Origin: Burkholderia ubonensis subsp. mesacidophila
GTDB lineage: Bacteria; Pseudomonadota; Gammaproteobacteria; Burkholderiales; Burkholderiaceae
Assembly: GCF_002097715.1 (NCBI RefSeq)
Contig: NZ_CP020738.1
Span: 1,488,001-1,552,000 of the forward strand
DNA: 64,000 nucleotides
Direction of reading: 5' to 3'
How positions within the stretch are numbered: the first letter of the stretch is position 1; each line of letters opens with the position of its first letter. This document shows, in pieces, positions 34,568 to 43,252 of the stretch. The notes beneath the pieces were generated by a model that was not told the DNA's origin, searched no databases, and saw nothing but the letters and a program-made list of their open reading frames with translations. Position numbers and translations under genes: made by a program.

Positions 34568-36326
34568 GAAGTTTCACTCCGAAGCGCAGGGCCACGCCGA
34601 GACCGGCGCCGACCATCGCGATGTTGATGACAGAGAGCGCGGCGACCTGGTCGACGGCGCCGGTCGCCCACAGCGACACGAGCAGCGCGCCGATCACTTC
34701 GGTGCCGGGCGACAGCAGGTAGACGGCGGTCGAGTATTCGCGCTCGAAGATCATGAAGATCAGGAGCCACGCGGCGAGCAGGCCGAAGCGCACGAGCGGC
34801 AGCGTTACGTCGAGCGACACGCGGCCGCGCGTCGCGCCGACGCTGCGCCCGGCTTCCTCGAGCTCCGGCCCGACCTGCAGCAGCGCGCTCTGGATCAGGC
34901 GCATCCCGTACGCGAGCCACACGACCGTGTACGCGATCCAGATGCTCCACATCGAGTTCTTCAGTTCGCGCAGGCCCGGCACGAACAGGAAGATCCACAG
35001 GAACGCGAGACCGGCGAGCAGGCCCGGCACCGCGCGCGGCAGCAGCACGAGGTAGTCGAGCAGCTTCGTCGCCCAGTCGTGGCGGCGGTGGCCGGCGAAC
35101 GCGACGAGCGAGTAGAAGCCGATCGCGACGGCGCCGCCGATCACGCCGATGCCGAGCGTGTTGACGATCGCGCGCACGAGGTTGTCCTGCTCGAACAGCT
35201 CGACGAAGTTCGCGAGCGTCAGCACCTCGGCGAGCGCGACGCCTTCGCCCCAGTTGGTCACGAACGCGCGCAGCACGATGCCGGAGATCGGCACGATCAC
35301 GGTCAGCGCGAGCCACGCGGCGACGATCGCGAGCGCGACCCAGCGCCACACGCCGAGCGGCAGCACGGTCGTGCGGCCGGCCTTGCCCTTCACGGTGACG
35401 AAGCGGTTCGCGGTCTTCAGCAGCCGGCGCTGCAGCAGCACGAGCGGGAACGTGATCGCGACGATGCACACCGCGACCGCGGCCATCAGGTGATACGACG
35501 GCACGCCGAGCTTGTTGGTCAGCTTGTACAGGTAGGTCGCGAGCACGAGGTGACCTTCCGGGTCGCCGAGCACGAGCGGCAGCCCGAACACCTCGAAGCC
35601 GAGGAAGAACACCAGCACGCCGGCGAACAGCAGCGCGGGCATCGTCATCGGCAGGCTCACGTCGAGCGCTACGCGGAACGGCCGCGCACCCGTCACGCGC
35701 GCCGCTTCCTCGACGTCGGAGCCGAGGTTGCGCAGCGCGGCCGACGAATACAGGTACACGTGCGGCACGTGCGTGAGGCCGACGATCAGCGTGATCGCGA
35801 AGATCGAGTAGACGTTCCAGGGCACGGACTCGGCGCCGAACAATTCCTTGAACCACACCGAGTAGAAGCCGACCGGGCCGACCGCGACCACGTAGCCGAA
35901 CGCGAGCACCATCGGCGACACGAACACCGGCGTGAGCAGCAGCGGCTCGAGCCAGCGGCGGCCGGGCAGGTCGGTGCGCACCATCAGGAACGCGAGGATG
36001 CCGCCGAGCGGGATCGAGATGAACAGCATCCCGCCGGCGATGATGAACGAGTTCTTCACGGCCGACCAGAAGTCGGGATCGCTGAAGATGAAGCGGAAGC
36101 CGTCGACGCCGAGCGTGCGGTTCGCGTCGAAGAACGGCGCGGACAACAGGCTCTGGAACAGGATGAAGCCGAGCGGCAGCGCGACCGCGACGGTCAGCAC
36201 CGCGATGACGATCCAGCGCAGCATGCCGGCGAGCGGCTGCAGGCTGCTGGCGCGCAGCGCGGGAATCGCGCCGCCGCCGGTCTGCGATACGGCCGGCGGA
36301 GTGCCGGAGGTGCTGGTTGAAAGCAT
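34560..36326 (-). CDS. ABC importer permease, tandem-domain FbpB/ThiP-type
   Basis: The 588-residue inner-membrane protein has about 12 membrane segments forming two BPD_transp_1 units. The coupling EAA loops are SDVEEAARVTGARPFRVALD in the first half and GPELEEAGRSVGATRGRVSL in the second. This fused arrangement is shared by Fe3+, thiamine and 2-aminoethylphosphonate importers. The ATG at 36326 is chosen because AGGGGCGAACTC precedes it and the hairpin at 36338-36355 would otherwise be coding. The first 20 residues are Ser/Thr-rich and cytoplasmic. Confidence 0.9.
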   Translation of the reverse strand: MLSTSTSGTPPAVSQTGGGAIPALRASSLQPLAGMLRWIVIAVLTVAVALPLGFILFQSLLSAPFFDANRTLGVDGFRFIFSDPDFWSAVKNSFIIAGGMLFISIPLGGILAFLMVRTDLPGRRWLEPLLLTPVFVSPMVLAFGYVVAVGPVGFYSVWFKELFGAESVPWNVYSIFAITLIVGLTHVPHVYLYSSAALRNLGSDVEEAARVTGARPFRVALDVSLPMTMPALLFAGVLVFFLGFEVFGLPLVLGDPEGHLVLATYLYKLTNKLGVPSYHLMAAVAVCIVAITFPLVLLQRRLLKTANRFVTVKGKAGRTTVLPLGVWRWVALAIVAAWLALTVIVPISGIVLRAFVTNWGEGVALAEVLTLANFVELFEQDNLVRAIVNTLGIGVIGGAVAIGFYSLVAFAGHRRHDWATKLLDYLVLLPRAVPGLLAGLAFLWIFLFVPGLRELKNSMWSIWIAYTVVWLAYGMRLIQSALLQVGPELEEAGRSVGATRGRVSLDVTLPLVRFGLLAAWLLIFMIFEREYSTAVYLLSPGTEVIGALLVSLWATGAVDQVAALSVINIAMVGAGLGVALRFGVKLHG

Positions 36327-36337
36327 GAGTTCGCCCC

Positions 36338-36409
36338 TGCGGCCCGCGGGCCGCATCAAGAGAGTCGTCGGGAAGGGGGAGGCGGCGTCGCCCGCGATGC
36401 GGGCGACGC
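36338..36409 (-). promoter_or_regulatory. Two intercistronic hairpins between binding-protein and permease genes
   Basis: GCGTCGCCCGC-GAT-GCGGGCGACGC (36385-36409) is a perfect 11-bp stem only 12 bp after the binding-protein stop. TGCGGCCCGCGGGCCGCA (36338-36355) is an 18-bp palindrome ending right at the permease ribosome binding site. Such structures commonly protect the 5' mRNA and limit downstream expression, giving excess binding protein over permease. Confidence 0.65.
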
Positions 36410-36421
36410 GTTATGCGGCGA

Positions 36422-37510
36422 TCAGCGCTTGATCGACTGTTGCCACTGCTTGAGGAACGCGAGGCGCTTCGACTGGTCGAGGTAGACGAGCAGGCCGGTG
36501 CCGATCTGGATCGGCTTCAGCGAATCGCCGAGCTCCTTCGTGAGGCTCGCGGCCGACGTCTCGCCGTTCACGTCCGCGCGGATCGCATACAGGTTCGCCT
36601 GGTTCGCGATCAGCGTCTGGCCGCGCTGCGACAGCAGGTAGTCGACCCACAGCTTCGCGGCGTTCGGGCTCTTCGCCTTCTTCGAGATCGTCGCGAGGCG
36701 GCTCACGACCTGCGTGTAGTCCTTCGGGAAGACGTAGCCGATCGACTTGTCCTTCTTCGCCTTCGCGTACGCATACGAGCCGATGATGTTGTAGCCGACC
36801 AGGTTCTCGCCGGACGAGATCCGCTCCATCATCGCGCCGGTGCTCGACTGCAGCTTCGGGCCGGTCGCGCCCATCGCCTTCACGAGCTCCCACGTGACCT
36901 TCTCGTTGACGTGCGCGTCCTGCGTCAGGTAGTTGAAGCCGACGCCGGACTTCTCGATGTCGTAGGTCGTGACCTTGCCCTTGAACTTGTCGGGCTGCGC
37001 GGCGAGCAGCTTGATCAGGTCCGCGCGGGTCTTCGGCACTTCAGCGTCGGGAATCAGCCGCTTGTTGTAGACGATCGCGAGCGGCTCGAACGTCGTGCCG
37101 TACGCCTGCTTCTGGTATTGCGCCCATTGCGGCACGTGGGTGCTTTCGGGCGACTCGTACGACGCCATCAGGCCGTCGTTGACGAGCTTGACCTGCAGGT
37201 CCATCGCCGAGCTCCACAGCACGTCGGCGCTGGTGCTGTTCGCCGCGTTCTCGCTGATGTAGCGGTTGTACAGCTCGGTGCTGTTCATGTCGTTGTATTC
37301 GACCTTGATCCCGTACAGGCTTTCGAAGTCCTTGATCAGCGGGCGCACGAGGCCCGTGTCGGTCGTCGAATAGACGATCAGCCTGCCTTCCTTCTTCGCG
37401 GCGTCGACGACGCCCTGGTAGCTGCCCGGATATCCGGCCGGAACCTGCGCCCAGGCGGCGCCGGCGACGATCGACAGGATGGCGGCGAGGTGCTTCGGTG
37501 CGAACGGCAT
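36422..37510 (-). CDS. ABC importer periplasmic substrate-binding protein (Fe3+/phosphonate-like)
   Basis: The 362-residue protein has a signal peptide (to about residue 22, ...GAAWA) and a type II binding-protein fold: RLIVYSTTDTGLVRPLIKDF, VEYNDMNSTELYNRYISE, SSADVLWSSAMDLQVKLV, YNIIGSYAYAKAKKD and YLLSQRGQTLI. This class binds Fe3+, 2-aminoethylphosphonate or small organic anions. The paired Tyr ligands of Fe3+-binding FbpA are not clearly present, so a phosphonate or organic acid ligand is as likely. TTGGAGGAAGAC sits before the ATG. First gene of the importer operon. Confidence 0.85.
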   Translation of the reverse strand: MPFAPKHLAAILSIVAGAAWAQVPAGYPGSYQGVVDAAKKEGRLIVYSTTDTGLVRPLIKDFESLYGIKVEYNDMNSTELYNRYISENAANSTSADVLWSSAMDLQVKLVNDGLMASYESPESTHVPQWAQYQKQAYGTTFEPLAIVYNKRLIPDAEVPKTRADLIKLLAAQPDKFKGKVTTYDIEKSGVGFNYLTQDAHVNEKVTWELVKAMGATGPKLQSSTGAMMERISSGENLVGYNIIGSYAYAKAKKDKSIGYVFPKDYTQVVSRLATISKKAKSPNAAKLWVDYLLSQRGQTLIANQANLYAIRADVNGETSAASLTKELGDSLKPIQIGTGLLVYLDQSKRLAFLKQWQQSIKR

Positions 37511-37613
37511 GTCTTCCTCCAATTGCGCGTCTGTGTTGTTCGAGTGACGCGGATGGTAATTGCAGCGCACTTTCAGCCCGCTTTCATTTCTGTTCACAAT
37601 GACGCGGTTTGTG

Positions 37614-39113
37614 TCATGGATTTCCCGAAGTCGGCTGCGCGAGCAGCTTGCCGAGGAGCCGGCCGCCATGCCGCGCGTGCACGGCCGTCAAGGCCGAATA
37701 GCCGACGATCACGCCCGCCGCGCGTTCGGCGCTGCGGCAAAAGCCGCGGATCGGCTGCAGCGACACGCCGGCCGCCTGGGCCCGCGCGACGTAAGCCGCA
37801 TCGTCCATGCCGGGCGGCAGCCACAGCACGAAATGAAAGCCCGCATGCTCGCCCGATACGATGTACTGCCCGTGGCCGTGCTTCGCCAGCTGTTCGAGCA
37901 CGAGGTCGCGCCGATGGCGGTACGCATGACGGCTCGCGCGCAGGTGCTTCGCGAAATCGCCGCTTTCGATGAAGCGCGCCAGCGCGAGCTGCGGCGCCAC
38001 GCTCACGGCGCGCCCGGTCACACGCCACACGGCCGACAGCGCCGGCCGCAGTTCCGCCGGCACGACCATGAAGCCGATGCGCAGCCCGGAGAACAGCGTC
38101 TTGTTGAACGAGCCGCAGTAGATCACGCGATCGCACGCGTCGAGCGACTTCAGCGCGGGAAGCGGCGCGGCCTGGTAACCGAACTCGCCGTCGTAGTCGT
38201 CCTCGATGATCCACGCGCGATTGCGCTGCGCCCAGTCGAGCAGCTCGAGCCGGCGGGACACCGACATCGTGACGCCGAGCGGCGCCTGGTGCGCGGGCGT
38301 CACGTAAGCGGCGCGCGCATCGGGATGCCGGTCCAGCATGCCCGTCTCGATCCCTTCGCGGTCGACCGGGACGTCGACCACGGTCGCGCCCGCCATCGTG
38401 AAGATCTGCCAGGCCGACGCGTAGCCCGGGTCTTCCATCAGCACCGTGCTGCGCGGGGCGAGCACGGTGCGCGCAACGAGATCGATCGAATGCCGGATGC
38501 CGGTCGTGATGAAGATGTCGTCGGCTCCGCAAGCGATGCCGCGGTATTCGCGCAGGTAGCCGGCGATTTCGGCGCGCAGGCGCTCGACGCCTTGCGACGG
38601 CGTCGAACAGAGGTCGCTCGCCGTGGCGGCCAGCAGGCTCGCCCCGAGCGTCTTCTTCCATTGCTGCATCGGCAGCAAGTCGGGATCGGCGAGCCGCGCG
38701 ATGAACGGCACGCCCGGGCGCACCGCATGTTCCGGCGCGGCCGTGTCGGTCGCTGCGTCCGGCTCCGGGGCCGCGCCGGCGGGGCGGGGGCCGCTCTCAC
38801 GCGATTGCGCGGACGCGCGCAGATAGCTGTCCGGCACCACCGCGCACACCCGCGACCCGGACCCTTGCGTTCGCGCGATGTAGCCCTCGGCGCACAACCG
38901 GTCGTAGGCCGCTTCGACCGTGCCTCGCGCCACGCCCCAGCGCGCGGCGAGGGTCCGGCTGGACGGCAGCGGACTGTCGCCGGGCAGCAGGCGTTTGAGG
39001 ATCGCGTCGCGCAGCGCGTCGGCAATGCATTCCTGCTTCGACTGCGGGCTTTCCGTCGACAGCCCGGGCGGGCACGGCAGATCGAGCGGAATCGCGGCTT
39101 TGCCTCGCGTCAT
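37614..39113 (-). CDS. MocR-family PLP-dependent regulator (GntR HTH plus aminotransferase-like domain)
   Basis: The 499-residue protein has a GntR winged helix (about 25-95; LPSSRTLAARWGVARGTVEA) linked to a fold-type I aminotransferase domain (about 135-490). DDYDGEFGYQ and the PLP-lysine segment YCGSFNKTLFSGLRIGF (Lys near 336) are intact. MocR proteins sense PLP, amino acids or GABA-like amines. It is divergent from the Bcr/CflA transporter and lies upstream of the importer on the same strand, so either could be its target. Direct repeats at 39114-39146 are probably its operator. Confidence 0.9.
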   Translation of the reverse strand: MTRGKAAIPLDLPCPPGLSTESPQSKQECIADALRDAILKRLLPGDSPLPSSRTLAARWGVARGTVEAAYDRLCAEGYIARTQGSGSRVCAVVPDSYLRASAQSRESGPRPAGAAPEPDAATDTAAPEHAVRPGVPFIARLADPDLLPMQQWKKTLGASLLAATASDLCSTPSQGVERLRAEIAGYLREYRGIACGADDIFITTGIRHSIDLVARTVLAPRSTVLMEDPGYASAWQIFTMAGATVVDVPVDREGIETGMLDRHPDARAAYVTPAHQAPLGVTMSVSRRLELLDWAQRNRAWIIEDDYDGEFGYQAAPLPALKSLDACDRVIYCGSFNKTLFSGLRIGFMVVPAELRPALSAVWRVTGRAVSVAPQLALARFIESGDFAKHLRASRHAYRHRRDLVLEQLAKHGHGQYIVSGEHAGFHFVLWLPPGMDDAAYVARAQAAGVSLQPIRGFCRSAERAAGVIVGYSALTAVHARHGGRLLGKLLAQPTSGNP

Positions 39114-39146
39114 AGTGGTCCAGTCAGGGTTCGATTTAATGGTCCT
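39114..39146. promoter_or_regulatory. Direct-repeat operator in the mocR-MFS intergenic region
   Basis: AGTGGTCCA (39114-39122) and AATGGTCCT (39138-39146) repeat with a 24-bp period, directly upstream of the mocR ATG. Known: MocR/PdxR regulators bind pairs of direct repeats, often with a TGGTC core. The site covers the promoter of its own gene and could also act on the transporter at 39218. Confidence 0.55.
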
Positions 39147-39217
39147 TCAGCTTATATCACTTTCCCCCTAGATTTCTGCCGGTGACATGCCGACATTGCT
39201 GGAGATGAATTCGCCGT

Positions 39218-40426
39218 ATGAAGACCCGGTCGTTGCCCCAGTGGGGCTGGTTGTTCCTGTTGATGCTCGTCGTCTGCCTGCCGCGCGTGACGATCGACGC
39301 CTACCTGCCGTCGCTGCCCGCGATGGCCGACGCGCTGCACGGCACCGACGCCCAGCTGCAGCTCACGCTCACCCTGTACATGGTCGGCTACGCGCTGTCG
39401 ATGCTGGTGTCGGGGCCGTTGTCCGATCGGTACGGCCGCCGTCCCGTCCTGCTCGGCGGCCTGAGCCTCTACGTGGCCGCGAGCGTCGCCTGCGCGTTGT
39501 CGACGAGCGTCCCGGCGATCGTCTGCGCACGCATCTTCCAGGCGCTGGGCGGCTGCACCGGCACGGTGATCGGGCGCGTGATCGTGCGTGAGCGCTTTCC
39601 GGCCGCGATGCAGGCCACGATGCTCAGCCGCATCTCGGCGGGCATGGCGCTGTCGCCGGTGATCGCGCCGCTGGCCGGCAGTGTGGTCGCCGAATGGCTC
39701 GGCTGGCGCGGCGTGTTCGCGTGGCTCGCGGCCGGCGGGCTCGCCGCGACGGCGATGGTGCTGCGTTATCTGCCCGAGACCCGCGAAAGCGACCCGCGGC
39801 CGGCGCCGGGCCCGGGGCTGCTGCGGACCTACGCCGGGCTGCTTCGCGAGCGCCGTTTCCTGCGCTACGCGCTGGCGATCAGTTTCGTCTACTGCACCTA
39901 CTTTCCGTTCATCGCCGAATCGTCGACGCTGTTCCAGCGGCAAATGGGGGTGTCCGGCCCGGTCTATGCGGCGATCTTCGGCCTGACCGTGCTCGGGTAC
40001 CTGATCGGATCGAGCGTGTTCAGGCGGACCAGCGGCCGGTGGAAAGCCGATTCCGTGATCGCGGCTGCGGCCTGCGTCAACCTGGCCGGGGCCGTCCTGC
40101 TGTGGGCCGGCGGCGCCGTCGCGCCCGCGTGCGCCGCGGCCGTCGTCGTACCGATGTTCTTCGTGATGGTTGCCGTCGGGATCGCGATTCCGGCCTGCCA
40201 GTTCGCGGTGATGCAGCCTTACACGACGATCGCCGGCACGGCTTCCGGGCTGTTCTTCTTCATCCAGATGGCGATCGCCGCCGGGTGCGGCGGCGTGCTG
40301 GCCGGGTGGTCGGACGGCACCGCCCGCCCGATGATCGCGATGACCGTCTGCGCGAGCGTCGCGTTCCTGGGCGTGGTCGTCGGTCTTCGCGAGCGCGACG
40401 CCGGCACGTTGAAGGCGGCGGGCTGA
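39218..40426 (+). CDS. Bcr/CflA-type MFS drug or metabolite exporter
   Basis: The 402-residue protein has 12 predicted membrane helices and belongs to DHA1. After helix 2 it carries the MFS loop GPLSDRYGRRPVLLGG (motif A), and the opening TIDAYLPSLPAMADALHG is typical of Bcr/CflA (bicyclomycin, chloramphenicol, sulfathiazole and cysteine exporters). GQALGG-like FQALGGCTGTVIGR is present in helix 4. It is divergent from mocR with a 104-bp shared promoter region. Substrate cannot be read from sequence. Confidence 0.88.
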   Translation: MKTRSLPQWGWLFLLMLVVCLPRVTIDAYLPSLPAMADALHGTDAQLQLTLTLYMVGYALSMLVSGPLSDRYGRRPVLLGGLSLYVAASVACALSTSVPAIVCARIFQALGGCTGTVIGRVIVRERFPAAMQATMLSRISAGMALSPVIAPLAGSVVAEWLGWRGVFAWLAAGGLAATAMVLRYLPETRESDPRPAPGPGLLRTYAGLLRERRFLRYALAISFVYCTYFPFIAESSTLFQRQMGVSGPVYAAIFGLTVLGYLIGSSVFRRTSGRWKADSVIAAAACVNLAGAVLLWAGGAVAPACAAAVVVPMFFVMVAVGIAIPACQFAVMQPYTTIAGTASGLFFFIQMAIAAGCGGVLAGWSDGTARPMIAMTVCASVAFLGVVVGLRERDAGTLKAAG

Positions 40427-40512
40427 CGCGCGATACCGGTGTTTCCGAGAGGCGTCACGGCGGAAAGGATCATGTAATGTAGCGGCCTGACGTTTGCCTG
40501 ACAGGAATACCC

Positions 40513-41184
40513 ATGCGTGTGCTGCTCGTCGAAGACAACCCGATCCTGGCGCAGTCGCTGTCCGACGCGCTGGCCGCCGCGCGCTTCGCGGTCGATCACA
40601 TGGCGGACGGGGAGGCGGCGGACCACGTGCTGCGCACGCAGGATTACGCGCTGGTGATCCTCGACCTGGGGCTGCCGAAGCTCGACGGGCTCGAAGTGCT
40701 GCGGCGGCTGCGCACGCGGCGCAATCCGGTGCCGGTGCTGATCCTCACCGCGCACGGGTCGGTCGAGGACCGCGTGAAGGGGCTCGATCTCGGCGCCGAC
40801 GACTATCTCGCGAAACCGTTCGAGCTGACCGAGCTGGAGGCGCGCGCCCGCGCGCTGATCCGGCGCAGCCTCGGGCACGAGCATTCGAAAGTCGAATGCG
40901 GGCCGCTCGCGTTCGACAGCGTCGACCGCAGCTTCCGCCTGGCCGGCGACGCGCTGTCGCTTACGCCGCGCGAGCGCTCGGTGCTCGAGGTGCTGATCCT
41001 GCGCAACGGCCGCGCGATCAACAAGGAAACGCTGTCGGAGAAGATCTTCGGGCTCGACGAGTCGGTCAATGCGGACGCGATCGAGATCTACGTGTACCGG
41101 CTGAGAAAGAAGCTCGAGAACAGCGGCGTCGCGATCGTCACGCTGCGCGGGCTCGGCTACCTGCTCGAGGCGAAGGCCGAATGA
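40513..41184 (+). CDS. OmpR-family response regulator (TctD/QseB-like)
   Basis: The 223-residue regulator has a receiver domain (1-115) with acidic pair EDN at 7-9, phospho-acceptor Asp51 (VILDLGLPKLDG), Thr79 and Lys102 (LAKPFEL), and a winged-helix OmpR DNA-binding domain (125-220) with LTPRERSVLEVL and YVYRLRKKLE. Its stop overlaps the kinase start (ATGA), so the two are co-translated. Confidence 0.93.
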   Translation: MRVLLVEDNPILAQSLSDALAAARFAVDHMADGEAADHVLRTQDYALVILDLGLPKLDGLEVLRRLRTRRNPVPVLILTAHGSVEDRVKGLDLGADDYLAKPFELTELEARARALIRRSLGHEHSKVECGPLAFDSVDRSFRLAGDALSLTPRERSVLEVLILRNGRAINKETLSEKIFGLDESVNADAIEIYVYRLRKKLENSGVAIVTLRGLGYLLEAKAE

Positions 41185-42584
41185 CGCGGCCGAACCTGCG
41201 CATGCAGGTCGCGCTGTGGCTGCTGCTGCCGTTGCTCGGCCTGCTCGCGCTCGATTCGTGGCTCACCTACCAGCGCGCGATGAGTGCCGCGCACGTCGCG
41301 TTCGACCGCACGCTGTCGTCGTCGCTGAAGTCGATCCGCGAAGGCGTGCGGCTCAACCAGGGCGAGATCGAGGTCGACCTGCCGTATCTCGCGCTCGAGA
41401 TGCTCGAATCGAGCGACGGCGGCAAGATCTTCTACCTGATCCGCGAGGACAGCGGCCGCGCGGTGACGGGCTACCCCGATCTGCCGCTGCCGCAGGGGCG
41501 CGACGCGGGCGACGGCGCGCTGTTCGTCACGCGCTACTACGACGCCGTCTATCGCGGCGAGCGGCTGCGGATGGCGGCGCTGCGGCTGCCGGTGCACGAC
41601 GTGCCGAGCGCGCAGTCGCGCATCGTGTGGGTGATGGTCGGCGAGACGATCGAGGCGCGCCAGGCGCTCGCGCGCGAGATCCTGATGGGCTCGCTGCTGC
41701 AGGAAGGGCTGCTCGTCGTGCTCGCGCTCGGCATCGTGTGGCTCGGCGTCGGGCGCGGGCTGCGGCCGCTGAACCGGCTGTCGGCGACGGTCGCCGCGCG
41801 CGCCGAGGACGATCCGACGCCGCTCGACAACGGCGGGATGCCGAGCGAGCTCGCGCCGCTGGTCGACTCGATCAACCAGTACATCGGCCGCACGCAGCGG
41901 ATGCAGGTCGCGCGGCGGCGCTTCTTCGCGGACGCCGCGCATCAGCTGAAGACGCCGCTCGCGGCCGTGCAGGCGGGCGTCGAGCTGGCGCTGCGGCCCG
42001 CCGAGCAGCCGCGCGTGAACGTCCACCTGCGGCGCGTGAACGGTGCGGTGCGGCAGGCGGCGAAGATCGTCCAGCAGTTGCTGTCGCTGTCGCGGCTCGA
42101 TTCGGACAGCGGGCACGCGGTCGCGCACCAGCCGGTCGCGCTGCACCGGCTCGCGCGCAGCGTGACGCTCGACTGGTCGCCGGTGGCCCGCGCGCGCGAC
42201 ATCGATCTCGGCTTCGAGCACGAGGCCGACGTCGACGTGCTGGGGCAGTCCGATCTGCTCGGCGAGATGGTCGGCAACCTGATCGACAACGCGATCCGCT
42301 ACGCGGGAGACCGCGCGGTGATTACGGTGCGCGTGTCGCGCGACGGCGAGCACGCGCGGCTCGACGTGATCGACAACGGGCCGGGGATTCCCGCGGACGA
42401 ACGCGACGCGGTGTTCGAACGCTTCCATCGCGGCAGCAAGACGCAGACCGTCGAAGGCACGGGGCTCGGGCTGTCGATCGTGAGAGAGATCGCGCGGGTT
42501 CATCAGGGCAGCGCGGGGCTGGGCGATGCGGCGGGGGGCGGGTTGGTCGTGACGGTGAGGCTGCCGGTGGTGAGCCTTCCTTAG
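41181..42584 (+). CDS. Sensor histidine kinase, TctE-like
   Basis: The 467-residue inner-membrane kinase has an N-terminal helix (about 8-25), a periplasmic 2CSK_N-type sensor (25-165), a second helix (about 172-192), then H-box DAAHQLKTPLAAV (His about 254), N-box NLIDNAIRYA, G1 DNGPGIP and G2 GTGLGLSIV. TctE-type kinases usually sense tricarboxylates beside a TctABC transporter, but none is in this window, so the ligand is unknown and the pair is an orphan. Confidence 0.92.
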   Translation: MTRPNLRMQVALWLLLPLLGLLALDSWLTYQRAMSAAHVAFDRTLSSSLKSIREGVRLNQGEIEVDLPYLALEMLESSDGGKIFYLIREDSGRAVTGYPDLPLPQGRDAGDGALFVTRYYDAVYRGERLRMAALRLPVHDVPSAQSRIVWVMVGETIEARQALAREILMGSLLQEGLLVVLALGIVWLGVGRGLRPLNRLSATVAARAEDDPTPLDNGGMPSELAPLVDSINQYIGRTQRMQVARRRFFADAAHQLKTPLAAVQAGVELALRPAEQPRVNVHLRRVNGAVRQAAKIVQQLLSLSRLDSDSGHAVAHQPVALHRLARSVTLDWSPVARARDIDLGFEHEADVDVLGQSDLLGEMVGNLIDNAIRYAGDRAVITVRVSRDGEHARLDVIDNGPGIPADERDAVFERFHRGSKTQTVEGTGLGLSIVREIARVHQGSAGLGDAAGGGLVVTVRLPVVSLP

Positions 42585-42632
42585 AAGTCCGTTCGACAGC
42601 CCCTTGGATGCGGAGCGCTTTTTCAACCGCCC

Positions 42633-43190
42633 TTAGTCAGCAATCGAACGAATGATCGTCGCCGGATTTCCACCGACAAGCGTATTCGGAGGAACGTCCC
42701 TGGTGACGACGGAACCCGCCCCGACAACCGAGTTTTCGCCTACCGTCACGCCGCCGATGATCGTTGCGCCCGCTCCGATCCAGACGTTTCTTTCGATCCT
42801 GATGGGCTTTGCGACGACGAAGGCGCGTCGCCGGGAAGGTTCGATGGGGTGGCCGCTCGTGATGATGCTCACGTTCGGCCCAATCATCACATCGTCGCCA
42901 ATGTCGAGCCCGCCAAGGTCATAAAAAGTGCAGTTCTGGTTGATGAAGACATTGTGACCGACGCTGATATCCGTCCCGCCGGTCGTATAGAACGGTGGAA
43001 TCAATAAGAAGCCGTCGTCGACCTGCTTGCCGATGAGATCGCTGAACAAGGTCCGGACTTCGTCCGCATCGTTGAACGTCAAGCGGTTGAGATTGGCGGT
43101 GATCGTCATCGCTCGTTTGATGCTTGCCAGCATCTCGGCCGATTCCGGCGTCCTCCTCGCAATGACCCTGGTGCGATCATCATTCGCCAT
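42633..43190 (-). CDS. Left-handed beta-helix sugar O-acetyltransferase (maltose/galactoside acetyltransferase-like)
   Basis: The 185-residue protein has an N-terminal helical cap (Mac-type, 1-55) and hexapeptide repeats from about 75 (ISVGHNVFINQNCTFYDLGG, DDVMIGPNVSIIT, VWIGAGATIIGGVTVGENSV), with the catalytic His in ITSGHPIEP. It transfers acetyl from acetyl-CoA to a sugar hydroxyl. Its GC content is visibly lower (roughly 50-60%) than its neighbours, suggesting horizontal transfer. It ends 48 bp from the kinase gene, convergent. Confidence 0.88.
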   Translation of the reverse strand: MANDDRTRVIARRTPESAEMLASIKRAMTITANLNRLTFNDADEVRTLFSDLIGKQVDDGFLLIPPFYTTGGTDISVGHNVFINQNCTFYDLGGLDIGDDVMIGPNVSIITSGHPIEPSRRRAFVVAKPIRIERNVWIGAGATIIGGVTVGENSVVGAGSVVTRDVPPNTLVGGNPATIIRSIAD

Positions 43191-43252
43191 TCGCTATCTT
43201 CCTCCGTGCGCGTTTGACCCGGCCCTCGGTATCGACGATCAGGGAAGCGCTG

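Noticed and set aside
34554..36320. A 588-codon plus-strand frame opposite the ABC permease
   Set aside because: Hydrophilic Glu/Arg/His/Gln-rich translation that mirrors the permease membrane helices; no domain and no start signal.
41181..42584. Assigning the two-component pair to tricarboxylate sensing (TctDE)
   Set aside because: The sensor domain resembles TctE, but no tctCBA transport genes are in the window, so ligand and target stay unassigned.
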